This document shows positions 16,682-25,808 of a stretch of 64,000 nucleotides of DNA, in pieces. A program made the translations under genes and the position numbers. The notes under the pieces were generated by a model, which made no database searches, had not been told where the DNA came from, and was given only the letters and a program-made list of their open reading frames with translations. This DNA is from Rhizobium oryzihabitans. GTDB taxonomy: Bacteria; Pseudomonadota; Alphaproteobacteria; Rhizobiales; Rhizobiaceae. The stretch is from contig NZ_CP048635.1 in assembly GCF_010669145.1 (NCBI RefSeq), positions 1,199,001-1,263,000 of the forward strand, given 5' to 3'. Every line of letters starts with the position of its first letter. Within the stretch, counting starts at the first letter, position 1.

Positions 16682-17350
16682 TCAAAACGGGCAGGGCACG
16701 GTGTAGGTGACGTCACGGCCATCCGGGTGGCGAAAGCCCACCGCCTCGGCATGCAGCATCAGGCGCGGCGCGGCGGCAAGCGCCTCACCTTCGGCATAAA
16801 ATTCATCGCCAAGGATCGGATGGCCGAGAGCCTTCATATGCACCCGCAATTGATGGGTGCGGCCGGTGAGAGGGGTAAGTGCGAGCCTCGTTGCGGGAAG
16901 TGGCAATCTTTCCAGCACGCGCCACAGGCTTTGCGCCGGCTTGCCATTTTCATGGTCGACGCGGTGGCGGGGCTTGTTTTCCGGGTCGATCGCGAGCGGC
17001 AGGTCCACGTTACCCTCTTCGCCTTCGATCTCTCCCCAGACGACGGCCACGTAGGATTTGCGCGTCTGGCGGTTCTCGAACTGGGCGGCGACCGCAGCGT
17101 GCGCCTTGCGGTTCAGGGACATCAGCACAATACCGGAGGTATCCTTGTCCAGCCGGTTGATCATCAGCGCTTTTGGAAATTGCTCCTGCACACGCGTCAA
17201 AAGACTGTCGGACAGCGCCGGATCGCGCCCCGGCACCGACAGAAGCCCGCTCGGCTTGTCGAGCACCAGCAGATCGTCATCCCGATGCACGATAGTGAGC
17301 CACGGTTCGAGCGGCGGATGATAGACGGGGTTGGAAAGCTCAGATGACAT
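16682..17350 (-). CDS. rluA: RluA-family pseudouridine synthase
   Basis: RNA pseudouridine synthase of 222 residues. The catalytic motif is NRLDKDTSGIVL with Asp68; most relatives have His at the first position, where this one has Asn. Other marks are DDLLVLDKPSGLLSVPG near the N-terminus and RTHQLRVHMKALGHPILGD near residue 175 (central part RTHQLRVHM). No S4 domain is present, which fits RluA rather than RluC/RluD. RluA acts on 23S rRNA U746 and tRNA U32 in E. coli; the substrates here are inferred. It precedes rsmJ on the same strand with almost no gap. Confidence 0.85.
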   Translation of the reverse strand: MSSELSNPVYHPPLEPWLTIVHRDDDLLVLDKPSGLLSVPGRDPALSDSLLTRVQEQFPKALMINRLDKDTSGIVLMSLNRKAHAAVAAQFENRQTRKSYVAVVWGEIEGEEGNVDLPLAIDPENKPRHRVDHENGKPAQSLWRVLERLPLPATRLALTPLTGRTHQLRVHMKALGHPILGDEFYAEGEALAAAPRLMLHAEAVGFRHPDGRDVTYTVPCPF

Positions 17351-17406
17351 TGCGCTTCCTTAGCACAAATCGCGCAGCGGGCCAGATGCCGACCCACAAT
17401 ATGATA

Positions 17407-17994
17407 TTAGTCCGGAATATCGAGATTGACGCGCCCGCTGGTCAGATCGCTGATGAGCCGTGTCAGGCGTTCCGCCTCCTCCGCCGGAATGGAAAGCAGC
17501 ATATCCGCGCCGGTGCCGGTGAAATCCTCCTTTTCCACGCGCAGGTTCTGCGTGGCGGCGAGGCGTGATTTCACCAGAGCCAGATCGGAAAAGGGGCAGC
17601 TCAGCGTCGCGCTGACATAGGCGATGACCGGCGAGGTTTCTCCAAGTCGAAGGCAGGCCGCCGCCGTGCCGCCATAGGCGCGCATGAGGCCACCGCTGCC
17701 GAGCAGGATGCCGCCGAACCAGCGGATGACGAGAACGGCGACATTGTCCAGCGTCTGACCATCAATTGCCTGAAGGATTGGTTTTCCGGCAGTGCCGGAA
17801 GGTTCGCCGTCATCGCTGAAACGATAGGTCTGACCGGTCCGCCAGGCCCAGCAATTGTGATTTGCATCGACATCAGAATGCGCCGCCAGAAAGGTTTTCG
17901 CGTCTTCCTCACCGGTCACGGGTGCTGCAAAGGCGATGAAGCGGCTTTTCTTGATATCCTGCGAAAAGGTGACGGGTCGATCGAGCGTGAACAT
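17407..17994 (-). CDS. IMPACT/YigZ family protein
   Basis: Protein of 195 residues in the YigZ/IMPACT family (UPF0029). The N-terminal domain has the characteristic KKSRFIAFAAPV start, ANHNCWAWR, the FSDDGEPSGTAGKPIL block and VIRWFGGILLGSGGLMRAY. A smaller ferredoxin-like C-terminal domain (DUF1949 type) fills about residues 130-195. Eukaryotic IMPACT affects the GCN2 pathway; the bacterial role is not settled. It starts 52 bases from the divergent flavoprotein gene, so both promoters must share a very short space. Confidence 0.86.
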   Translation of the reverse strand: MFTLDRPVTFSQDIKKSRFIAFAAPVTGEEDAKTFLAAHSDVDANHNCWAWRTGQTYRFSDDGEPSGTAGKPILQAIDGQTLDNVAVLVIRWFGGILLGSGGLMRAYGGTAAACLRLGETSPVIAYVSATLSCPFSDLALVKSRLAATQNLRVEKEDFTGTGADMLLSIPAEEAERLTRLISDLTSGRVNLDIPD

Positions 17995-18046
17995 GCGCGT
18001 TTCAATATCGCATATATTCAGTCACGGAAATCGGTATAAGGCCACG

Positions 18047-19291
18047 ATGGCTAAGATGGCGATGGAGCGGGTTTTGAAGGAAGCAAGGCGGGTCGCGATT
18101 GTCGGCGGCGGGCCGGCGGGGCTGATGGCGGCCGAAGTGCTGTCGGCTACAGGCCATGTCGTGACGGTGTTCGAAGCGATGCCGACCGTGGCGCGCAAAT
18201 TGCTGATGGCCGGGAAATCCGGTCTCAACATCACCCATGCCGAAGACTACGGCAGTTTCGTCAATCGTTTTGGCGAAGCCGGGCCAAGACTGCGCGCGGC
18301 GCTTGACGATTTCACGCCCGACATGCTGCGCGACTGGGCGCAGGGTCTGGGGCAGGAAACCTTCGTCGGCACCTCCGGCCGGGTGTTTCCAACCGTCATG
18401 AAGGCCTCGCCGCTGTTGCGGGCATGGCTCGTCCGGCTGGAAGCGCAGGGTGTGACCATCAGGACCCGGCACCGCTGGACGGGCTTTTCAGGCGATCGAC
18501 TGGTTGTCGCGACACCGGAAGGCGAGGTTCCCGTCAAGGCCGATGCCGTTCTTCTGGCGCTCGGCGGCGCAAGCTGGCCGCGTCTGGGGTCGGATGCCGC
18601 ATGGGTTCCAGCATTGGCGACAAAGGGCGTGGCGCTTGACCCGTTCAGACCTGCCAATTGCGGTTTTGATGTCGACTGGAGCGATGTGTTCCGGCAGCGT
18701 TTTGCAGGCGAGGCGCTGAAATCCGTCATCACCATTTCTGCCGCAGGTGCGTTTCAGGGCGAGTTCGTGGTGACGCAGAACGGGGTTGAGGGCAGCGTCA
18801 TCTATGCCCATTCCGCTGCATTGCGCGACCGGCTGGAACAGACGGGCAAGGCTTCGCTTGTCGTTGATCTCGCGCCGGGGCGCACCGTGGAGCGCCTCAG
18901 CCTGGATCTCGCAAAGCTCGGCCGCAAGGAAAGTTTCGCAAACCGCCTGCGCAAGGCTGGTGGCCTCTCCGCCGTCAAGGTTGGGCTTCTACGGGAAATC
19001 TTTCCCGATATAGCGGCCATGCCGGATGATCTGGTCGCCGCACGAATAAAACATGCGGAAATTCCGCTTTTGCGGCCAAGGCCGATTGCCGAGGCGATTT
19101 CATCGGCCGGCGGTATCGTCTGGGGCGGCCTTGATGAAAATTACATGCTGAAAAGGCTCCCCGGCGTGTTTGCCGCCGGGGAAATGCTGGACTGGGAAGC
19201 GCCGACCGGCGGTTATCTGCTGACGGCCTGTTTCGCCACCGGCAAGGCCGCCGCCAAGGGCATGGACGCCTGGCTTGAACGCTCAGCCTGA
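18047..19291 (+). CDS. NAD(P)/FAD-dependent oxidoreductase, BaiN/HI0933 type (TIGR03862 family)
   Basis: Flavoprotein of 414 residues. The dinucleotide motif VAIVGGGPAGLMAAEVL begins about residue 15 and is followed by the acidic strand end VFEAMP. AGKSGLNITHAED is the family-specific segment, and GRVFPTVMKASPLLRAW lies near residue 110. The C-terminal FAD contact is GVFAAGEMLDWEAPTGGYLL with ATGKAAAKGM after it (parts shown). I chose ATG 18047; ATGs at 18056 and 18062 are alternatives. The physiological substrate is unknown; related proteins reduce unsaturated bile-acid or similar C=C bonds. Confidence 0.83.
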   Translation: MAKMAMERVLKEARRVAIVGGGPAGLMAAEVLSATGHVVTVFEAMPTVARKLLMAGKSGLNITHAEDYGSFVNRFGEAGPRLRAALDDFTPDMLRDWAQGLGQETFVGTSGRVFPTVMKASPLLRAWLVRLEAQGVTIRTRHRWTGFSGDRLVVATPEGEVPVKADAVLLALGGASWPRLGSDAAWVPALATKGVALDPFRPANCGFDVDWSDVFRQRFAGEALKSVITISAAGAFQGEFVVTQNGVEGSVIYAHSAALRDRLEQTGKASLVVDLAPGRTVERLSLDLAKLGRKESFANRLRKAGGLSAVKVGLLREIFPDIAAMPDDLVAARIKHAEIPLLRPRPIAEAISSAGGIVWGGLDENYMLKRLPGVFAAGEMLDWEAPTGGYLLTACFATGKAAAKGMDAWLERSA

Positions 19292-20344
19292 GAGCCGTTC
19301 CGCCATGCCGGTTTCCGAACCCGGCGTGGTCCTGACGAGGCAGCGCATGATGGTATCAGTGGTGACGGAACCAAGCGCCTTGCCGTTCTCGCTGATGACC
19401 GTGGCGCTGGCGACATTTTCCCTGACGAGTGCGCGCAGGCCCTCTTCGACCGTCATATCCGCAGCAAGCTGAAGACGCGACTGACCCGAAAATTCCGGCT
19501 GGACGATGGCCCCAAGACGGATGACCCGGCCGCGATTGACCTCTTCCACGAAGGCTTCGATATAGCTGTCTGCCGGTGACATGACGATTTCGGCGGCCGT
19601 GCCCTGCTGGATGATTTCGCCGTCGCGCAGGATGGCGATCTTGTCTCCGAGCCGCAGCGCCTCATCAAGATCATGGGTTATGAAGACGACGGTCTTCTTC
19701 AGTTCCTTCTGCAATTCAAGCAGCACCGTCTGCATGTCGACGCGGATAAGCGGATCAAGCGCCGAATAGGCTTCATCCATCAACAGGATTTCGGCATTGT
19801 TGGTCAGAGCCCGGGCGAGACCCACGCGCTGCTGCATGCCGCCGGAAAGCTGGTTTGGATAGTGGCTGGAGAAACCTTCCAGACCCACGCGCCGGATCCA
19901 GACTTCGGCCCGCTCTTCCCGCTCGCGCTTGTCGACGCCCTGCACCTCGAGCCCGTAGACGACATTCTGCAGTACGTTGCGATGCGGCAGCAGGCCGAAT
20001 TTCTGGAACACCATCGCCGTCTTGTGGCGGCGGAATTCCAGAAGTTCCGCTTCGTTGAGGCGACAGACATCGGTGCCGCCATAGAGGATTTCCCCGGCCG
20101 TCGGGTCGATCAGCCGGTTGACGTGGCGGATCAGCGTCGATTTGCCCGAGCCGGAAAGACCCATGATCACGGTGATCTGGCCGCCGGGCATAGTGATGCT
20201 GATATCGCGAAGACCGAGCACGTGGCCGTGTCTGGCATTCAGTTCCGTCTTGGACATGCCGCCCCGCACGGCGTCGACATAGTCCGCCGCCTTGGAGCCA
20301 AAGATCTTGTAGAGGCTGCGGATTTCGATCGATTGACTAGCCAT
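19283..20344 (-). CDS. Betaine/choline-type ABC transporter ATPase with CBS domain
   Basis: ATPase of 353 residues of the ProV/OpuAA class. Motifs are Walker A GLSGSGKST (about residue 63), signature LSGGMQQRVGLARAL, Walker B LLMDEAYSALDP and H-loop VFITHDLDEA. After the ATPase core a C-terminal CBS region (about 280-345, AADMTVEEGLRALV and ISENGKALGSVTTD) probably senses ionic strength or nucleotide. The start ATG overlaps the permease stop by eight bases. The permease and binding protein upstream suggest uptake of a quaternary amine. The 3' end overlaps the convergent flavoprotein gene by nine bases. Confidence 0.87.
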   Translation of the reverse strand: MASQSIEIRSLYKIFGSKAADYVDAVRGGMSKTELNARHGHVLGLRDISITMPGGQITVIMGLSGSGKSTLIRHVNRLIDPTAGEILYGGTDVCRLNEAELLEFRRHKTAMVFQKFGLLPHRNVLQNVVYGLEVQGVDKREREERAEVWIRRVGLEGFSSHYPNQLSGGMQQRVGLARALTNNAEILLMDEAYSALDPLIRVDMQTVLLELQKELKKTVVFITHDLDEALRLGDKIAILRDGEIIQQGTAAEIVMSPADSYIEAFVEEVNRGRVIRLGAIVQPEFSGQSRLQLAADMTVEEGLRALVRENVASATVISENGKALGSVTTDTIMRCLVRTTPGSETGMAERLSG

Positions 20345-21224
20345 GCGCCACTTCCCGGTGTTTTTGCAGTCGAAGGCCATAGGCCTGGCTGATGCGGTCG
20401 AAGATGATGGCGATGCCGACGATGGCAAGCCCGTTGAATACGCCGAGCGTGAAATACTGGTTGGCGATGGCCTTCAGCACCGGCTGGCCAAGACCCTGCA
20501 CGCCGATCATTGAGGCGATGACCACCATGGCAAGCGCCATCATGATCGTCTGGTTGATGCCAGCCATGATGGTGGGAAGTGCGAGCGGCAGCTGCACCTT
20601 GAAGAGTTTCTGGCGCTTTGACGATCCGAAAGCGTCGGCGGCTTCGAGAACGTCACGGTCGACCATGCGGATGCCGAGATTGGTGAGCCGGATCATCGGC
20701 GGAATGGCGTAGATGACGACGGCGATAACACCAGGCACGCGGCCGATGCCGAGCAGCATGACAACGGGAATGAGGTAGACGAAACTCGGCATCGTCTGCA
20801 TGACGTCGAGAATGGGATTGACGACATTCTGCAGGCGGTTGGAGCGCGCCATGGCGATGCCAATCGGCAGGCCGATGACGATGGACAGAACGGCGCAGAC
20901 GAAAATCATCGAGACCGTCTTCATCGTGTCTTCCCACATGCCGAACCAGCCGATGGCAAAAAGAATACCGCAACACAGCGCAACAATGGTGGCGCTGCGG
21001 CTGGCGAACCAGGCAAGCACGCCGACAATAAGAATAACGACCGGCCAGGGCGCGCCGATCAAAAGCCTTTCCGCCCAGATGAGGAAGCTCTGGAGGGGCG
21101 TGAAGAGCCCCTCTATCGCGCTGCCATAGGTTCGGGTGAATGCCCGGAAACCCTCGTCGATGACTTTCTTCAGCGCACGCAGGGCATCGTCATTCATGGT
21201 CGGAAATTTGAAAAGCCAATCCAT
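20337..21224 (-). CDS. Betaine/choline-type ABC transporter permease
   Basis: Inner-membrane permease of 295 residues of the ProW/OpuAB class. The BPD_transp_1 coupling region is DVLEAADAFGSSKRQKLFKVQLPLALPTIMAGI, seen here as EAADAFGSSKRQ and LPLALPTIMAG near residues 200-225. There are six or seven hydrophobic segments, and VMQTMPSFVYLIPVVMLLGIG is the family's PxFVYLxP segment. It starts 226 bases after the binding-protein gene stop, with GGAGAACA ahead of the ATG, and couples to the ATPase gene by an eight-base overlap. Substrate is inferred from family only. Confidence 0.88.
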   Translation of the reverse strand: MDWLFKFPTMNDDALRALKKVIDEGFRAFTRTYGSAIEGLFTPLQSFLIWAERLLIGAPWPVVILIVGVLAWFASRSATIVALCCGILFAIGWFGMWEDTMKTVSMIFVCAVLSIVIGLPIGIAMARSNRLQNVVNPILDVMQTMPSFVYLIPVVMLLGIGRVPGVIAVVIYAIPPMIRLTNLGIRMVDRDVLEAADAFGSSKRQKLFKVQLPLALPTIMAGINQTIMMALAMVVIASMIGVQGLGQPVLKAIANQYFTLGVFNGLAIVGIAIIFDRISQAYGLRLQKHREVAHG

Positions 21225-21442
21225 ATCCTGTTCTCCATGACGAAGCGGAGGCGGGGACCCAGATCCTCCGCGCTCCGGGAGTAAAATCGCCAGAGCGCCG
21301 CACGTCTGTTCCCAGGCCAGACGGGACGCTCTATTCTGTCGAACCGACGCATCGTGCCTCCACGAAAGCCAATTGGCTTTCCGGCATCGATGCGGCTCGA
21401 CGCCGCCATTGGCGGACGCCTTCTGCCGGAAAGATATGTCGC

Positions 21443-21462
21443 GCCGCCCCTTAAAGGGCGGC
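21443..21462 (-). other. Hairpin spanning the stop codon of the betaine-binding protein gene
   Basis: A 7-bp GC stem (GCCGCCC / GGGCGGC) with a six-base loop contains the TAA stop at 21451-21453. On the minus strand no T-run follows. In a gap of 226 bp before the permease gene it may stabilise the binding-protein message or limit read-through. Confidence 0.45.
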
Positions 21463-22449
21463 CTTGACCTTTTCCGCGACGTCAGGAGAAACCCAGCCCG
21501 TCCAGAGGGCCTCGTTTTCCTTCAGGAAGTGTTTGGCGCCATCTTCGCCCGTCGCCTGGTTGTCTGTCATCCAGGCGATCAGTTTGTTGACGGTATCGTT
21601 GGTCCAGGCGCGCTTGTTCAGATAATCCATGGCCGGGCCGGCGCGGTCGGCAAAGGTCTTGCTGACCAGCGTCTGCACGTCGTCCACCTGCCAAGCATTT
21701 GGCTTCGGGTCGGCGCAGTCGGCGACGGACGTGCAGCGCTTCCACTCGGCGGCGTCATATTCAGTGCCGAAGCCGAGTTTCACCATTTCATATTTGCCCA
21801 GCAGCGACGTGGGCGCCCAGTAATAACCGACCCATGGCTGCTTGGCCTCGTAAGCCTTGGCGATGGAGCCATCGAGGCCGGCGGCGGAGCCGGTGTCGAC
21901 GAGGGTGAAGCCCGCCTTCTCACCGCCGAAAGCCTTGAAGAGCTGGGCGGTAACGACCGTCCCGCCCCAGCCCTGCGGGCCGTTGAAGACGGCACCCTTG
22001 GCCTTATCCTCGGGCGATGGGAAAAGTTCGGGATGTTTGAAGAGATCGGGAATGGTCTTGAGGTCGGGATTGGCGTCCGCGACATATTTCGGAATCCACC
22101 ATCCCTGAACGGCGCCGTCCGAGAGGATCTTGGCGCCTGCGACGACCTTGCCGCCTTCCAGGCCCTGTTTGACGATTTCCGGCTGCAGGCTGACCCAGGC
22201 CTCTGGCGCTATGTCCGGCTGGCCTTTTTCGGCCATGGAGGTCAATGTCGGCACGGTATCGCCGGTGACGATTTCGGCGGCGCAGCCATAGCCTTTTTCA
22301 AGAATGAGCTTGTCGAGATTGGCGGCGACTTCGGCGGATTGCCAGTTCATGCTGGCGATGGTGACGTTTCCACAGTCGGCGGCAAAGGCAACGCCGCCTG
22401 AAAAGGCGAAGCCGGCGGAAAGAATTGTGGCACCCAAAAGTATTTTCAT
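21451..22449 (-). CDS. Glycine betaine/choline-type ABC substrate-binding protein (OpuAC family)
   Basis: Periplasmic binding protein of 332 residues, first gene of the importer. A signal peptide (MKILLGATILSAGFAF, cut near AFA-AD about residue 23) is followed by an OpuAC fold: CGNVTIASMNWQSAEV, GDTVPTLTSMAEKGQPDIAPEAWV (shown by parts) and the Trp/Tyr-rich GYYWAPTSLLGKYEMV segment that could build the aromatic cage for a quaternary ammonium group. Two cysteines in CTSVADC may form a disulfide. ATG 22449 has AGAGGGA about nine bases upstream. It is divergent from a PAS hybrid kinase. Confidence 0.86.
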   Translation of the reverse strand: MKILLGATILSAGFAFSGGVAFAADCGNVTIASMNWQSAEVAANLDKLILEKGYGCAAEIVTGDTVPTLTSMAEKGQPDIAPEAWVSLQPEIVKQGLEGGKVVAGAKILSDGAVQGWWIPKYVADANPDLKTIPDLFKHPELFPSPEDKAKGAVFNGPQGWGGTVVTAQLFKAFGGEKAGFTLVDTGSAAGLDGSIAKAYEAKQPWVGYYWAPTSLLGKYEMVKLGFGTEYDAAEWKRCTSVADCADPKPNAWQVDDVQTLVSKTFADRAGPAMDYLNKRAWTNDTVNKLIAWMTDNQATGEDGAKHFLKENEALWTGWVSPDVAEKVKAAL

Positions 22450-22814
22450 TTTTGTTCCCTCTGGTCGCGGTGTGGCGGAGACCCGGGTGCGGACGGCACC
22501 GCGACCGTCAGCGTTTGTATTGAGGCTTAATAATTCCTTTGTTGTCGTTCCGTTTGCGGCAATTTCTGGCGTATTGAGGATGGCAATCGTCAATCAATCA
22601 TCACGTTTACCGGGTGCATCTGTAAAATTTGCGGCTTGCGGATGTCGCTTTCCCGCCGCTTTGCCGGTGATGCATGCAGTCATTTTCGTCGCGGCTGGAA
22701 CTTATCCGGAATCTGAAAAAGCCGGGAACAATAAAACGAAGTTTCTGTTTTCTTGGACATTTATTCCGTTCTGTATTACGGGAAATTTCGTCTCTTTTTT
22801 TGTGGTGATATTGA
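22450..22814. promoter_or_regulatory. Divergent intergenic region between betaine-binding protein and hybrid kinase genes
   Basis: This is 365 bp without a gene and more AT-rich than its flanks near the kinase end. A possible plus-strand promoter is TTGGAC (22753) with TATTAC (22774), but the 15-base spacer is short. I see no strong dyad and no RNA element. Confidence 0.4.
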
Positions 22815-25790
22815 ATGACCAATTTTCGTGCTGCCCCGGTATGGCCGATCGGTGGCGGTGAAACGGGTGAGCTTGTGCGCGGCTTCGACTGGTCGAAGAC
22901 ATCGCTCGGTGCGATTGGCGACTGGCCGCAAAATCTGAGGCAGAAGGCTAATTCCGTCGTCAATTCACCCATTCCGCAGGTGCTGATGTGGGGCGCCGAT
23001 CATGTGATGATCTACAATGACGGCTATGCGGAAATCGCCGGCGATTATCATCCTCAGGCGTTGGGCGGAACCGTGCCCGGCATCTGGCCGGAAATATGGG
23101 ACTGGAACAGCCGCATTCTGGAAGCCGGCTTTCGCGGTGAGGTCATGGCCTATCGCGACCAGCCGATGACGCTGATGCGCAATGGCCGCCCGGAAGAGGT
23201 GATCTTCGACCTGTTCTACACGCCGATCTATAATGAGGGCGGCACGGTGGACGGTGTCCTTTGCACCGTCCTTGACAATACGGATAAGGTGAAGGCCGTC
23301 GAGGCGCTGGAACAGAGCCGCAAGGAACTAAGCCGACTTACCAATGCCCTGCCGATCCTGGTGGGATATGTCGATCGCGACTATGTCTATAAATTCGCCA
23401 ATGACGGTTATCTGGAATGGTTCGGCCGCAGCGCCGACGAGGTGATTGGCCGCAGCGTTCCCGACATTGTCGGCGAGGCGTTCTTCGAGTCGCGCAGGGC
23501 CTACCTCGATCGTGCGCTCGGCGGCGAGAAGATTGTTTCCGATACCGTGATCAGCAGACCGGATGGCAGCAAGCGTTCCGCCGAAATCCGTTACGTTCCA
23601 CGCTATATCGCCGATGGGTCCATCGACGGTATTTATGTCCTGATCATCGATATCGAGGAGAGGAAGCGCGCCGAGCAGGAGATCGTGCTCAGCAACAACC
23701 GTTTCCGCGCCGCGGTGGATGCCGTGCACGGTGTGCTGTGGACCAACAGCGCCGAAGGAATGATGCTGGGTGAGCAACCGGCCTGGGCCGCGCTGACCGG
23801 GCAGAGCTTTGACGACTATCAGCGGTTTGGCTGGGTCGAGGCGGTTCACCCCGACGACAGGGAACACTCGCTGGAAAGCTGGAAAAAAGCCGTTTCCGCG
23901 CGGACGACCTATGTGTGGGAGCACCGCGTGCGCCGCCATGACGGCGTCTACCGCACCTTTGCAATCCGTGGCGTTCCGATTTTCGACAAGGCCGGGGCCA
24001 TTGCCGAATGGGTCGGTGTTCACACGGATATCACCGAACAGCAGCGCGCCGAAAATACGCTGAAGGAACATGCCAGCAATCTCGAACGCGAGATCCGCCA
24101 CCGCATAAGAGCCGAAGAGCAGCTTCGCCAGCTCAACGAAGGGCTGGAAGCGCGTGTCGAGACGGAAATCGCCGAGCGCCGCCAGACCGAAAGGGCACTG
24201 CAGCAGGCGCAGAAAATGGAATCCATCGGCCAGCTGACCGGTGGCGTCGCGCATGACTTCAACAATCTGCTGCAGGTAATCGCGGGCAATCTGCAATTGC
24301 TGTCGAAGGATGTGACCGGCAATGAGCGCGCCGAGCGACGTTTGGAGAATGCGCTGGCGGGTGTCCATCGCGGCGCAAAGCTTGCAAGCCAGCTTCTGGC
24401 ATTCGGCCGGCGGCAGGCGCTGGAGCCGCGTGTCATCAACATTGCCCGTTTTGTCACCGGCATGGACGATCTCCTGCGCCGTTCGCTCGGCGAGGCGATC
24501 GAGGTGGAGGTCATCACCTCCGGCGGCCTGTGGAACACCTATGCCGACCCCAACCAGGTGGAGAACGCACTTCTCAATCTCGCGATCAATGCGCGCGACG
24601 CCATGGAAGGGCATGGCAAGCTGACGATTGAAGTGGGCAATGCGGTGCTCGATCGCGATTATGCCCGCAAACACTCGGAGGTTTCGGCGGGGCAATATGT
24701 CATGCTCGCCGTCACCGATACCGGATCGGGCATGTCGCCGGATATTCTGGAAAAGGTTTTCGAGCCATTCTTCTCGACCAAACCGGAGGGCAAGGGCACG
24801 GGTCTTGGCCTCTCGATGGTCTATGGTTTTGCAAAACAGTCCAGCGGTCACGTCAACATCTATAGCGAGGTGGGGCAGGGCACGACGGTGAAGATGTATC
24901 TGCCGCGCTCCGCCGCCGACGAGGACAGGGAAGTGGTCATGCCGACCGGCCCTGTCGAAGGTGGAACCGAAACGATCCTGGTGGTGGAAGACGACGAAGA
25001 GGTGCGTGGCACCGTCGTTGAGACGCTGAACGATCTCGGCTATCGTGTGCTGACCGCCCGCGACGCGCAGGCCGGTTTGACGGTGGTCGAAAGCGGCATT
25101 CCAATCGATGTCATCTTCACCGACGTAGTGATGCCCGGGCCTTTGAAAAGCCGGGAAATGGCGCGTCGGGCGCAGGAACGGCTGCCAAATCTCGCGGTGC
25201 TCTTCACTTCCGGTTATACGGAAAACTCCATCGTGCATGGCGGCAAGCTGGATGCCGGGGTTGAGCTTCTCTCCAAGCCCTATACGCGCGAAGCGCTGGC
25301 GCGGCGCATCCGCCACGTCATAGCCAATCGCAAACAGGTTTCGTTGGTGAAAGGGAGGTCGGCATCTGCATCGAACCTTTCAAAGGCCGCCGAACCTGCG
25401 AAGACTATTGGGAATGAAAACGGGCCGGTTCGTGTGCTTCTGGTAGAGGATGACGAGCTGATCCGGATGAATTCGACGGAGATGCTGTCGGATAGCGGCT
25501 TCACCGTGGTCGAGGCCGGAAATGCGGCACAGGCGCTGAAAGCGATCGAGTCGGAACATATCGATGTTCTCGTCACCGATATCGGTCTGCCGGACATGAA
25601 GGGCGGCGAGCTGGCGGTGGAGGCTCTGCGCCGGAAGCCTGGACTGGCCGTCGTTTTTGCAACGGGTGACAGCCATATGCCGGAAGGAGCGCCGGAAACC
25701 GCTGTGCTGTTGACCAAGCCCTATGACGAACAGCAGATCATCTCGGCCGTCGAACTGGCGCATACGGCAAAGACGTCGGCCGGGGAGTAG
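22815..25790 (+). CDS. PAS-domain hybrid sensor histidine kinase with two receiver domains
   Basis: Large soluble hybrid kinase of 991 residues with no membrane segment. The N-terminal region (about 10-165) is PAS-like, beginning at [20 protein letters not shown], and two PAS/PAC units follow (about 178-295 and 300-420; PAC ends [11 protein letters not shown]). A coiled coil leads to the HisKA box [15 protein letters not shown] with His near 478. HATPase_c has [17 protein letters not shown] and [14 protein letters not shown]. Receiver 1 (about 718-835) has VVEDDEEV and FTDVVMPG; receiver 2 (about 872-985) has LVEDDELI and VTDIGLPD. Both keep the phospho-acceptor Asp and the Lys in SKPY/TKPY. 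The output partner is not encoded nearby. Confidence 0.9.
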   Translation: MTNFRAAPVWPIGGGETGELVRGFDWSKTSLGAIGDWPQNLRQKANSVVNSPIPQVLMWGADHVMIYNDGYAEIAGDYHPQALGGTVPGIWPEIWDWNSRILEAGFRGEVMAYRDQPMTLMRNGRPEEVIFDLFYTPIYNEGGTVDGVLCTVLDNTDKVKAVEALEQSRKELSRLTNALPILVGYVDRDYVYKFANDGYLEWFGRSADEVIGRSVPDIVGEAFFESRRAYLDRALGGEKIVSDTVISRPDGSKRSAEIRYVPRYIADGSIDGIYVLIIDIEERKRAEQEIVLSNNRFRAAVDAVHGVLWTNSAEGMMLGEQPAWAALTGQSFDDYQRFGWVEAVHPDDREHSLESWKKAVSARTTYVWEHRVRRHDGVYRTFAIRGVPIFDKAGAIAEWVGVHTDITEQQRAENTLKEHASNLEREIRHRIRAEEQLRQLNEGLEARVETEIAERRQTERALQQAQKMESIGQLTGGVAHDFNNLLQVIAGNLQLLSKDVTGNERAERRLENALAGVHRGAKLASQLLAFGRRQALEPRVINIARFVTGMDDLLRRSLGEAIEVEVITSGGLWNTYADPNQVENALLNLAINARDAMEGHGKLTIEVGNAVLDRDYARKHSEVSAGQYVMLAVTDTGSGMSPDILEKVFEPFFSTKPEGKGTGLGLSMVYGFAKQSSGHVNIYSEVGQGTTVKMYLPRSAADEDREVVMPTGPVEGGTETILVVEDDEEVRGTVVETLNDLGYRVLTARDAQAGLTVVESGIPIDVIFTDVVMPGPLKSREMARRAQERLPNLAVLFTSGYTENSIVHGGKLDAGVELLSKPYTREALARRIRHVIANRKQVSLVKGRSASASNLSKAAEPAKTIGNENGPVRVLLVEDDELIRMNSTEMLSDSGFTVVEAGNAAQALKAIESEHIDVLVTDIGLPDMKGGELAVEALRRKPGLAVVFATGDSHMPEGAPETAVLLTKPYDEQQIISAVELAHTAKTSAGE

Positions 25791-25808
25791 ACCGCCCGCC
25801 GTCCTGTC

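Noticed and set aside
23328..25316. Open frame of 662 codons on the minus strand inside the hybrid kinase gene
   Set aside because: The plus-strand kinase has all its domains in order. The minus frame shows no motif and reflects codon bias of a GC-rich gene.
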